Assembly (NCBI GenBank): GCA_004009845.1
Contig: RMBW01000069.1
Coordinates: forward strand, 1 to 64,000
Origin: Davidsoniella eucalypti
Taxonomy: Eukaryota > Ascomycota > Sordariomycetes > Microascales > Ceratocystidaceae
Length of the DNA stretch: 64,000 bases
Direction of reading: 5' to 3'
The notes under the pieces are model-generated. The model made no database searches and was not told the origin of the DNA. It saw only the letters and a list, made by a program, of their open reading frames with translations. Position numbers and translations under genes: made by a program. Below, in pieces: positions 12,160 through 24,229 of this stretch. Positions within the stretch are counted from its first letter, which is position 1. Each line of letters opens with the position of its first letter.

Positions 12160-15100
12160 TCATGAGTAGAAGGGGGCGTGTCTGTATATATAATATATAT
12201 CCTTAAGCTCAGTTGACTCTTATGTCCCGAGTAAGCTTCAACGAATGATAAAAAGGACGACAAGAAAGAGAAGTGGAATGTAGTCATGGTTACCTACCAA
12301 ATAGTCAACATGCCCGAATGTGCAGGTGTATTTCTTGATACGTTCCCTTGCAATCTTCTGAAGATACTAGAAATGGCTTATATCATGTATGAGGCTTCAA
12401 AATGTGCCCGATCAATATCAGGACTGTCTGTCTATGAAAGGGTACATGTAGTATCATTAGTGATGCATCTATTTAGTCAAGGCCATATTCCACCCTATAC
12501 ATGCTTAGAGTCATATATGTAGCTTAGTAAATCATCCCAGTCAACATTTCTAAGAAAGTACATACATCTAATATTGCTCTCCATCTCCCTTGCTTTCTTC
12601 TACTGCTACTTAGTTAGGCCCTCTGACTATCCTCGGCCAATCACACCAGAGATATAGGTGCCGTTTGAAAATGTGATCTTACGATGTGATACTTCTTCGC
12701 CTTGAGCGCCAAGTATCGGTAAGTAAAAGAATACAATGACAGATAATATGTATAAAAGAAACTACTATCTGTGTTATTGGTCATACATTTCTATGTCTGA
12801 GTAGCACCCAACTCTGCGCTGGGCTTCCCCGATTCTGGTAACGCTGCACATTTGTCTGGCGGTTTGAAGCTGATGCCAGCTCGTACGAGTTTTACATGCT
12901 GCTGCTTGGTCGGACGGGGGGGGGGGAGTTCCATGGGGGTGAAGATTGGGGTTTCTTTCATATTTCGTCCTTTTATTCCCCGCAAACTGAGAGCCAGCAA
13001 GTCTCAGCTTCGGTCTTGGGAGTATTGTTAGTCTCGTATCCCGGTGCTAGCCACAGTTCGAGAAAGACACTGGACCCCATTGTACGATAGAAACAAGACG
13101 CCGTGCCGTATAGGAGACCTAACAGCCTATAGTCTGGCCACTTGAAAAAGGCTCTCTCGAATACTGCCTGTAAAGGAGCAAGACTACGTTAAGGACATAC
13201 TTGGTTGTTGCTTCTCGTCAAAACATGCACTTTCAATGCAAGACGACAAGGTATCGAGGTTAGCTGCGAATTCAGCATGGTTTTTTTTATGGAGGAGTAT
13301 ATCACAAGGCTATGCCATTAGTTTATTACGTTTCTTGCGTGTACTCAATGCGAATTATATTGTCGTCGATAAGCATTGTCGTTGGCAGCTTCTTGTCGTC
13401 TATAGAAACGGACAGATGATATCCTGGCTACTGGATGTATTAGTAGATACATACTATCATTCTTAGTACCGAGTTCAGGGCCTTGAGTTCTCGGTGATAG
13501 TACATAAACATATACAAGCCTATCAGTATATAACAGTATGTTTCCCGATACCAGCTCCCGGGTTATATGCTCTCTTAGTTGTACTTTGGTGCCTTGTCTT
13601 AGCCGACACTCGATTACGGCTTGATGGACTCTTGTCAAGACCTATACATAATACACTTACTGTTGTATGATCCACATCAAAGGCTTACAAGGGAGCACGG
13701 CCTGGTCTAGTTTATATCTACGGTCTAGACTCATGTATCATAGTGCCAATCAATGCCAATCTAGTTCGTTTTCAGGGCTGTAGCTGCCTTGGTGGCCTTG
13801 AGATACAGATAGGAAAGTTCGTGGCAGCGATATTATGAAACTGGCATTGTATGTAGATAAACAAAAAACAAAATCTGATATACGACAGACTTTTTACGCC
13901 AGCCACAATCTGCGCCTTTTTTTTTGGTACCGGACAAAGAAATAAAATGATAGGTCGGAGGTAGGTGACAGGATTCGGAGAATGGTTTCTTACTCGAGTT
14001 TTTTGTAGCCGCAAGATTCCCTTGGAAGCTGAACACATATTTGAGATTAAAGGAAATCCTTCTCTTAGTTGAAAACCCGGTTTCCTGTAGATAATAAATG
14101 ACACGTCAGCTACCTCTTCCTGGCGTTAATGTTTCCGGTCTACAGACAGTCTCTTTTTTTGCAGATTCAACATCCCATGCCCAACAAAGGGACAGTCTCT
14201 TGTTGTTAGAAAGGAGAGAGAAAAAAACGGGAAATGACGACACCTCCTAGATTGCATGAAACAACAAAGGCCTTTTATTGACTGTTAAGTAAAGAAGAAA
14301 GTATCACCTTGCCATCTTGGTCCTCGTTAAAACGGTTACAGCCACAGTGATGACTCTTGTTTAGCACACCGGAATCGAATCCCGTTGTCTTAGATGGTAG
14401 TAATAGATTTCCAAGTTTCTCAGAGATGTGGAAATGAAAGACATCATGGGATTCATTATCATATGAAACCTATTCATTCTGTGTGTATATCCCCGTACAA
14501 GTACAGGTGATTTATACACAGTTATATTCTGGTCCTGCTGGGTCATGTAATGAGAATGCAACATAGCAGCACAATGCATTGATCTTATCTAAGCGAACCC
14601 TCCCCTTCGTTGAGATGTACAAAGAAACAATACTTTTAAAAGAAATCAATTACGGAGGAAAAGAAGCAAAGGGAGAAATAGCATTCAATACACATGTCTG
14701 TACACATACAGATACACCTAGAATCATGCAAGGGTAGTAGCGGTGTTACTTGAGTTGGTCAACCCTAACCCTACAGCATAAATGGACTTGTGCGGTGAGT
14801 AGCGGTCTCGTTCTTGAAAAGAGTTGCTTCGATTAGCTGGAGCATAGGGTCGTAATGGAACTACTTCATCCGACTATGGCATACTAACCCCCGGCTATCA
14901 CAATTCAATGTCTTTCGAGCTACAGATTTGCGAGGAAGGGAAATGGCCTGTTAAGTTCCATGAGACTATCTATATAATAGAGACTCAAGAACTTGGGTTG
15001 GCTTGGATTGGCTTCTGCCGTTGTTCGATCTTTGCCCGACTCAAAAAGCCCGTGTCTTATCTTGGACCATATCTGGTTATTTCTTTTCCATCTGTATCTG

Positions 15101-17415
15101 GCTCATCCTTTTGATTTCCTGTTTTGTGTTGTTCTTGTCTTGACTGAATTTTGCCAAGCATAAGACCATTATAAGTCGGTGAGCCGGAGAAACGCTGCAA
15201 TACCAAAAGTATCAACGCCTTGAACTTGTTTAGTGCAAAGAAATATACCGCCTTTTCCTACTCTCGGCCCTTTCCTGGTAAACAGTGTGTAATATACATA
15301 GTATAGCCTGGTGTAATGCTATTAACAACCACGTTTAGCATTATTAGTTAGTGTGTATTTCCGGTGACGAGCTTAGGGAAAGGCCCCTCGAGGCGTATCT
15401 TTTCTAAAATCAACAAGAACATGTAATCTCTCAATATCAGGATTTTTGCTCTTCCTTGCCCTGTTTTTGTCTTTCTTTGAGGTCACTTTCTTCCCTTCCC
15501 TCTACGGCCGAATGATGATAGATGACGATTGCTGTCTCTAATGGCTGGGTTGGTAGCATGCATGAGACCTTACACCGTTATATCGGCGTTTTTATTTTAT
15601 TACCTGCCTTGCAGCGGTCTGTCGGACGGCTATATATCCCTGGTAATTTTTGGAATTGGTATTGTTAACGAGCACGGTGGAGGCGGGTCAACAAAGAACG
15701 CGGCTCACACCCATCACTATAAGGGACATATGCACGGTGTCTATCTACCATCTAACTAGCCTATAAACACAAAATGGAACAACCCTAAAAGCCTAAGAGC
15801 CCTAGAAGTTACCAAGAGAAGACGAGGGTGGCCAAGGGTAGCCACAGCTACATTACGTAGCTGTCGTGGGGGAAAGGGCAGTGGGCGCTGTACAGCGGAG
15901 TTCCCACCTTGGACACCCATAGAGGACACAGACTTCGAGGAAGCGTATCTTTGAGAGCTATGGCTCTGGAGAGTATTAACTACGGGATGGGCATCCGGAA
16001 CCTCCAAAGAAGTTGCCCATCGAGCATGAGTGTGTCTCCCTGAGCTCTTTGTACAAGGTGACTCGGGAGACCGGCGATCGCAAAAGGTGTAGAGAACAGG
16101 GGGGAGGCACCATGAACGTAGAGGTCCCTAGGAAGAACTATTGCAACATGTAGTTGTATGAACCACCATACTATATAGCACATATAGAGAACTGTGCTGA
16201 TCTGCGGTACCAGAAAGAGAATTTGTGGTCCGTAGCGAGGAACAGGGCACTTGAGGGTTTAGTGAGGACACTTGGACTTTTAGATGGTGCTATTTTTAAC
16301 ACAAGATTTTCTAGCTCTCACGGTGTGACGTATGATACTTTCGACTCAGATGATTCCTATCCTTCTTTCAGCGCCTTTTTGTAGTATAGAGCTCATGAAG
16401 CCCTTGTCTCTTGTAGGGTTTCCATCCCCTCTCTATCTTGTTCTTGATCTCGTGTCTTACAAAGCTTCTACCGCCAGGTCGTCAGTTTGATAAAAGAAGA
16501 AGTGCTACTAACATTTAATCTCACCGCATCTCATTGTTATTTTGGGCGTAGCACGGACCACGCTACCAATTGTAACAATACAAAATCGCCGCTGCTCAGA
16601 TCCTCGAAACTCGGCCGGTCGTTTGTTTTGTTCCTTGTGGTACCAGCACACTACGAGCTATATCGCGACATACATATTATGCGTACATTTGCGAACCCGA
16701 AACCTAACCCTAGAAAGCTCTGTAGGGCTGGTGTGACTCGATTTGGTAAAAATGAGTCTCCATGTGGCTGCTGTAAAATCAACCTACAGATATGTAAGCA
16801 TTATTTATAGAAGCAGCGACTGGCCTGCGTCACTGAGATATCGGTTGGGATAAGTGAAAAGAATATATATCATCGTGTTGGCTGTACCGCCACCTCAACT
16901 ATCGTGCTCACTATTTTCTTAACACGACCATACGAAGAATACACCATAGAGATACAATATAAAAATATAAATTCAGCTAGCTCAACAAAGAATACGCGGC
17001 CTCAAACCTCTCGACAGGAGAAATACCAACACGCCATACCGTAACCAGAACTTGAACACCCGACGCCCTTTGTGTCCGTCGTAACAGCGACTATAACAAA
17101 GCCTCCAAACCTTCCCCAACCCTAACCACACCACGGCTAAAAGCCAACTGTGTTCAGCAGGATGCAGCCAAACATCGGTGAAAGGACACCGGATCCTGGT
17201 ACAAAGTCAATGCTCGTCGGCCCAGAAAAACAGCGGAGAGAAGAACTATAAACATGATGTTTCCGGTGTCCGGCAATAGGAAAACTAAAAACAATAAACA
17301 AGGCGGCCCTCGATGTGACTTTCGACAGACACTGAACATCTGATCTGTGCCATGGGGATGTTGCCATGATCACGGCGTCTTCCATGCGAGATCGGCTCTA
17401 CGTGGGCTGGTCCTT
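12160..17415. other. Gene-free region right of Med17 (5.3 kb)
   Basis: Holds the Med17 3' flank, an 11-G run at 12916-12926, and a double telomere-type motif AACCCTAACCCTA at 14761-14773. No open frame shows a domain, and no tRNA or rRNA was found. A T-loop-like string near 14370-14390 lacks the rest of a tRNA. The last ~400 nt are the 3' flank of the small gene at 17416. Confidence 0.5.
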
Positions 17416-17653
17416 CTAACCAACGGGGGTGCCGCATGCGGAGCAACGACGGCCGGGGGCAACCCAGTTCTCAACACCACGGCTGAGACAGTTAGGGCAC
17501 AGAATGCCCGGAATGTTGCCCTAGATCCAACAGTTAGCTTTCTCGTCAATTCACGCGAGGCGAGGGCAGGCGGTGACAAACATAGTTGGCAATGGAGGGC
17601 TTGGATCCCTTGGTCAAGGAACCTGACAGCGTGCTATCGTCGTGGGAGCACAT
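17416..17653 (-). CDS. Small four-cysteine (zinc-ribbon-like) protein, 58 residues
   Basis: A spliced micro-gene. Exon 1 is 17582-17653 (24 codons) and exon 2 is 17416-17520; the 61-nt intron 17521-17581 has donor GTTTGT, branch GCTAAC and acceptor ATCTAG, phase 0. The C-terminal half reads GNIPGILCPNCLSRGVENW then VAPGRRCSACGTPVG. Cys32, Cys35, Cys50 and Cys53 form a CxxC-x14-CxxC pair that could bind one zinc. I recall short ascomycete hypothetical proteins with this same ending (PG-LCPxCL ... PGRxCxxCGTPV); function unknown. The local GC content is higher than the flanks. A further acceptor-like site (branch CTAAC, then CAACAG) at about 17689 suggests a 5' UTR intron or a short extra N-terminal exon, since the frame stays open 12 codons upstream of the ATG. 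The intron donor is non-optimal. Confidence 0.65.
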
Positions 17654-20600
17654 ATTTAGGCTGGTGTACGGTAGATGGGCTAAAGCTTCTGTTGAACAGA
17701 GTGTTAGAAACGATCAAGGCGGACAGGCAAACTGGCTTTTGAAGGAGGCATACAAAAAGTAGAGTGGAAGTAAAGGATCCTAGAGACTGAAGAGACTGAG
17801 GAGAAAGAAGAGTGAAGAAGAGCGGATGTGTGATGAGTAGGAAGGGAATGGATTGACTTCGAGAGGGGGGCGTGATGGCCCTTTTATATCTTTCCCTTCT
17901 AGCTTTGTTTCCAGTTTTGTAGAGGAAACACTTTGCCTTTGCATCAGCATCAGCATTGTGTTTATTTTTATTTTTGTATCTTGACAACCCTATTTCCCCT
18001 GGCTTCCCTATTTCAAATCAATATCAAAGCAAAGATAGCAGCTACGAACGGACATGCTTTAGAGAGAACTGGAGAGTGATGCTGATACTGTGTTGGCCAA
18101 CAAACTGTGATATACTGTGATATCGAAAATCAACAGACATTTAGTGAATAACAGGAAACTGTCCAGTAAGAGAGTTGGTGGTTTATTCCAATCTGGCCCA
18201 AAGTGTCAACTAGGACTGTAAGAGTCAACGTGGTGAACACTCTAATATGTAAATAAGCCTATATTTTATGTCTGGAGCTGAGTTTTCTCGGAATAAACTA
18301 GTCTCGAGTTTGTAGATACACCCTTATAACAACGCCCTATACGATTTTAAATCACAAAATATGTAACAAGGGTGGGTAAATATCATGAGAGGTGTGTACA
18401 TACCTCTCACTTTATCTGGCGTAGTATACATATAGGCTAAAAAGATATAGTTATATATGATGTAACACATCAGCTAGGTATGCTCTTTGTTTCTTTTCTT
18501 TGTAATACCGGTAAACCCTTACATATGGAATGCAAGAAGCACAAAAGAACGTGTCCTCACAGACGTGACTTCGAAATTACACATCACAAGATGCCTACAT
18601 ATACGCTAATAAAGCATAGCGTATTTCTGCTGCTTCTAGGCCTTGTGTATGTGAAACTTAGTTATTCAGTAATGATGGTCATATTCTCCTGCTCGGTGGG
18701 ATATCTGATAAGCAGCCGGGGGATATCACGGACCAATCTTCCATATGGCCTGTCCTTTACCAGAGAAGCCCACAGCTTGATCTACATACATAGGCAACCC
18801 AATCTGAGATGTGGATAATTCCATTGTCATGCCAGTATATTGCAACATACAACTAGAGCTGGACTGTCCCATTCATATGCAGTCGAATTCTGACGCAGCT
18901 GAGAAATGTTTCGTAACTAGGTAGACTTATGTAATTGGTCAGCTGCCATCGATCTAGGCCTGTATGGATATTACTGATTGGAAGCCGTAGTTTTATAATT
19001 ATTTGGTCAGTCAGCGATAACACGCCATCGGTTTAGATTCTACCAAGAATTCGCCTGGAATATGCGTGGAAAAATATCCAGATTACAGGGTACGTATATT
19101 TTAGTTTTCAGCTCGTTTGAGGTTGTTGGTCGGAGATGCTGACTAGTTGGTTATTCCTGACTAGGGAGATACCAAATACGATACCCCATATCGAGTATGT
19201 AGCACGCTTCAAGGTAGTGACTGGAGTATGTTTCCGTGTAGTTTCAAGTCCTTTGACGAGAAAAAGGGCAAGTTTTTACATGTTGAGGGGGGGGGGCTAG
19301 ACAGCATCCCGGCTTTCTTCTATCGGAGTATGTACTAGCTCCCACCCAGGAGTTCGAGAGTAGCGCACTTTTGCTACGCTGTGGGGAGACTATGGCGTCC
19401 TGGCCTGCATAAAATCGTTAGCTGACTGTACCCCGTCGGACAGCGGAAGTCGGAATCATCAAGACGAGGCTACAAGGGATAGACCGGATCAACTACTATA
19501 GCGACGATCGATCTTCACTGTCATAAAGGAATGACGGGCTAGATTGGGTGAATCGCCTAAGCTTGGCAAGACGCTTGATATGTATGTGTATAAGTGGATA
19601 GAGTACCGATGCTAGCCCTTTGTAGATATCAGATGTTCGGCGTGGAACAGGACCCGACGAATCACTATCACTTCATGAACTCTTGGTTTGGCTCTTTTAG
19701 CTTTATCCAGTTGACTACTGATATCCTATCCTTTATGTCACGTCCGCACAATATGAGGAAAGCCAATGCTTAGGCATATTGCACACTCGGCGTAGACAAG
19801 ACATGTCCCTAAACCTCATGGCTATAACTAGATATACAGTCAAGGTATGCCCATGCAGAAATAGTTCTCTCGTCGAGCTGACTGGCACAATCTCTGCCTT
19901 GTCCCTGTCACCAGCCAGCCCGCCTGTTTAACGCTAATACCAAGTCACTATGTCAAGCATACTCGAGCCTTGGCCCTTGGCGATCCCCCACTATATTCAG
20001 GCGCTGGCTCAGATATACAACGCCGTCAAGTTACATGACAAGCTGTCCTATAGTTAATGCGAACAGCCATCTCGGTGGTCTTGCGTACAAAGCAGGCTAC
20101 GCGGTGAATAAGTGTGACTATTTAATACTGCGTCTCTCCATACTCATGGCCCTGATGCTAACAAATCATGGTCTTTTTCGGCCGGAAGATATGGTAACAC
20201 TAAGATAAACCCCAGCCAGTGGTGTCTGGGGGTTATTCCAGGATATCAAATTATGCTTCTGTAGTAATCAACCGAGGGCGCCTTGGAGTCTGCTGTCTTA
20301 CTTGATCAGTTACAAGTGACGCTGAACAATTTCAGCTATCAAGAACGAGGTGGCAGGTGGAAATAGACTTAATTTCTAGTCACTTACCATAGTCAAGAAG
20401 CTCAAATAATTGTAAGTATTTCTTGTCAGGTTAGTGAACAATGGCTTTGTGTAGTTTGACTATCATTTGTCGAACAGATTCTAGATCCTGGGTAGCAAGT
20501 ATGTATGCGTACGTTTCCAAATCAGCCACTAACAACTTACTTGGGAGGTTGGAATAACTATACACAACTATCTGCAGTAGCCTGGACTACAGAGTCCAAC

Positions 20601-20661
20601 CTGGTGAATTTCAAGAATGTCAGCGGGGAATGTCCTTGTCTTTAGCTGCAGTTCATACGAA

Positions 20662-20683
20662 CCCCCCCCCCCCCCCCCCCCCC
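20662..20683. repeat. C22 homopolymer
   Basis: Twenty-two consecutive C on the plus strand, the longest homopolymer in the window. The exact length may be affected by sequencing or assembly. Confidence 0.85.
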
Positions 20684-23119
20684 AAATAGTCAAGTATAAC
20701 TATATGTATGTATGTACATACAATCTATAAGAATGATTGCCGCGCAATTTCTCGGCTGGAGAGCGTCATGGCAGGTCTTGTCATGACTTTCCCAAGCCAC
20801 AATCCATGATCTCGGAATCTTGAGAGACTCCAACTCCAAAAGACGTGTTCGAATAGCACAGACTAGAGTTTCTGTTGTATTACAGATACGCGATTGCTGG
20901 AGAGTGACCAAAACTATTTGTCTATGCACTTCTTTGTATTCACTGTACGCCAGTTCTTCTCGAAGAATAAGACATATGGCATGCTTTCAGCCGGCCTTGC
21001 TATACTCTTGCAGGTTTTAAGCCAACCACCCCTAATTGGAGGCAAGTCTCTAGAGGGTTACAGAACCAGTACCGCTCATGTCTGTATAAGTTTATCTGCA
21101 AACATCGAGTATCGAGTAACAACGTATATCCATACATACAATGGCTTTGGATCTGAGATTAGTATCATTTGGTGCCGTTGAATCCACAGCCCCTCCCGTT
21201 CATCAGCCCAACTAAAGGAATGTAAAGGTAGTGCTCAATACTACGTTATGTAGTATCAGGCCCCGTAATTGGACAAACCAAGAGACAAGATTCCACAAGG
21301 CGCCGATATAAGTAGCCGGACTTACATGCCTCGGCCATATCCCAAGTGAAGTGATAGATCGTACGAGCACATACATACAGATAGATAGATAGACGTAATA
21401 CCGATAACCGCGGTTTATAATCTCTACACTCATAATGTCTCTACAAGTGTCTTATTTCATACACACAAAGTATTGATCGTTGTACCCATGTCATGTCATA
21501 GATGGCTAAGCTGACCGAGTATTTGAGTTTTCTTATCATCTAGGCTATACTAGAAGACCCAATTTCACCGGAAGCAAGATTTGACTCACAGGGGGTCAGT
21601 TAGTATCTGTATAACCTCGAAACTATTAGCATTGCTAGTGATTGCTTATCTCCATTGATGGCTGGCTCTAAGAGCATGCCAAATACGCCACTCTCCGGGG
21701 ATCATATATGACTCGTCACTTACTGCCTAGCCATAGCTACTGTTGTGGCTTGTTGAATTTATTAGAATAACACACCTTACTGCTTTTTTTTTGTCTCTAG
21801 GAGATGATCGAATTGTCGGTGAAACGATAACTAGGCCCGTTGATAATATATGCAGACATGTAGTTTAGATAATCTATCCCTAGATCAGTACGCATCGTAG
21901 TGTAAGACAACCTAGTCTAGCTGGCTTGTTGGTATAGTCTAGATCGAAGTGATTCGCTAACACAAAGTCTATGGTCCGCAAGGGGTGGCATGGTGGAGAG
22001 ATTATCGAGTTGGCCAACTGACATGACGGAAGCCAGTGGAAGCATATACAACCAAAATACATTGCTAACCTTTATACTGGGCTAGTTCATGGAAGGGGAA
22101 GGGCCTACCATGTCACAGTGCTACTTCCCTCTTTTGATACATGCAGGCAAGGCAACGCCTCCAGCGAGAAAAGTAAGTGTAGATAGAGGCTCAGACTAAG
22201 CAAGCAACACATATACCAATCTAGTTCAACCAACACTCGAAAAATGGCTAAATTGCTAGGTGACTGACTGCGTGGTGATGTTTCAAGACTCGTGGGGCTC
22301 TATTCACCACTACAAAACAATACTAAGTTCCAGTCAGTTTCCTACGTGTTGATGGTGTTCCGATAGTTACTGCCTGGATGCCTAGTCCTGTCACCGCTCT
22401 TTAGTTAGTGCAAGCAATGATATCTTAGCAAGATAGGCGAACCCAGATCATCGAGATAACATCGTTACCCTGGCTGTGGCGAAGGGGAGTGCAAAAAAAA
22501 ACCAGTACCTTCTTACCATATACCCCCCCCCCACATCCATAGTTCATCTTATACACTTTATACACTTCTCGACTTCCTTAGGATTTTCCCGTACACCAAG
22601 CGGGAGCAAGGAATACTCCGCAACCAGCCATAGTGGCTGAAGATATGACATGTATCTAGATAGATGTTGGTTGCAACATGGAATAACATGGAAACACATG
22701 ATATATCTGTAAGTAAGCCCTGGTTATGTGCCTGTTCAGGTGTAAGCATCAGTCAGATAGAAGAGTCAGCAAAGCAATGATAGGAGTTCTTTTTTTGTCG
22801 TCACCCCAGATACGGTTCTCATGAGCAGGTAAATCTACATAGTTTGGTTGTATGTAACATCATGTAGCCCCAGCTCGGTCTGTTTCCCACCCTCCCAGTA
22901 TAGAAAACTAACTATCTGTACACATGCTCTCCTCTATCGACAGAGCATCCCCGTGATATGATTGGCCACCAGCCCTGTGCAATGTATGTCTCTCGCCATA
23001 GCCTTCTATTGCATTGGAAACATATAGAGGGATATAAGACGTGAAGCACTTGCCCTTGATGAGTGAACGAAGTCACCGCGTATGTACGTGAGCACATATA
23101 GTCGTTTCGGGGCTAGTGA

Positions 23120-23151
23120 CTGTTTGTGTGTACACATGTACACACAAACAG
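23120..23151. repeat. Palindrome, 15-bp perfect arms with 2-nt spacer
   Basis: The left arm CTGTTTGTGTGTACA is followed by CA and then by its exact reverse complement. It could form a cruciform or hairpin. There is no T-run after it, and no gene lies close by. Confidence 0.85.
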
Positions 23152-23301
23152 ACATGCAGAAGCAACAGTCAGATATCAACATGGTCATTTGCTGTTCTTG
23201 CCATCCTCCCTCAGCTACGCAGGCATAGACGACAAAAACACTGATCTAGTCAGTCAGTCGAGTGTCATGTTCCAGTTTGTTTCCTTTCCTTGTACAATCT
23301 A

Positions 23302-23318
23302 GGGGGGGGGGGGGGGGG
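23302..23318. repeat. G17 homopolymer
   Basis: Seventeen consecutive G on the plus strand in the gene-free region right of the 15-bp-arm palindrome. It is followed closely by a short CA repeat (GTGTACACACACACACA). Confidence 0.85.
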
Positions 23319-24229
23319 CGTGAACAATGTGTACACACACACACATATGCTAGACGGAGCAGGCCGATATTAACCGACAGGTATACAGCAGACATCGTTC
23401 GGTGCGATTACTCGGTAGCACCGAGTAGCCTTCGAGCCATATACCTGCTGTCTCTTCGATATAGCCTTCCTGCCGCCGGTGTGAGGGCTGAGTACAAGAT
23501 CTACACAAGTCTCAAAACGACATATCGAATGGTTGGTTACTACGATGAATATGCACATGGGCAAGTGGTCCTTTCTCTGTGAAAAGACAGCAAGGAGAAA
23601 GGGACATGTTTGCTTATTTGGAATGCGTAAAGGTCTAGCTTGTAGAACTGCTATAAAAGATGTATTTGGAATATCACACGTCCCCCTCCCTAGATTTAGC
23701 TAAACATAACTAATGAACACATTTCACTTGTCTAAGATTTCAGAATGGCTTTCATGTGGCCAACCACAGATGTGGCATATATTGGTGTAAGAACGGTGAC
23801 GATGACCGCATTGAACTCTGATACAAGCCCGAAATAGGGCTTCAGATACCAAGTCAAAGTCTAAAAGAACCCAGACCAACATCCGTTCAAGGAAAAGAAA
23901 AAGAAAAGAAACAAAAAAGCAACCATCCCACCCAATAAAAGAGGCACCAAAACTAAACTATATATTTCCCTCTCCCAAAGGAACCGGCCCCCCTATAAAA
24001 CAAAACAATAACATCAATAAAATCAAATGATCCATTTCCCCCAGAAGATACAGCATGAGAGGATCAACGTACATATGGTACGTTGCAGATATGAACAAAC
24101 ATAGTCTGGCGCTAGAACACAAAAAGTGAGGGCATTAAATAAAACACAAGGATGCGAGCAGGAAGATAAAGTAAAGTAAAAAGAGAGGAAGCGTGAAGGG
24201 ATCTAGAGAGAATCAAACGGTAGGAACAC

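Larger units (their letters stand above)
17654..24229. other. Gene-free region between the small Cys protein and phospholipase C (6.6 kb)
   Basis: No open frame above 131 codons, and none with a domain. The pyrimidine-rich minus strand at about 17690-17900 is the likely 5' UTR and promoter of the small gene. Homopolymers: G10 at 19287-19296, C22 at 20662-20683, C10 at 22523-22532 and G17 at 23302-23318. A near-perfect palindrome lies at 23120-23151. TAG, CTA and TATA strings are very frequent in 18.2-23.5 kb. The last ~300 nt are the phospholipase C 3' flank. Confidence 0.55.

Noticed and set aside
14363..14395. T-loop-like string GATTCGATTCC on the minus strand
   Set aside because: The flanking bases do not pair as a T stem and no A box or acceptor stem lies upstream, so it is not a tRNA.
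15985..16010. Shared string AGGTTCCGGATGCCC (minus strand) here and near 56929-56943
   Set aside because: The exact match is only about 15 bases and similarity does not extend; this is expected by chance at this window size.
17634..17987. 117-codon minus-strand frame upstream of the small Cys gene
   Set aside because: It overlaps the real first exon in another frame and lies in pyrimidine-rich likely 5' UTR.
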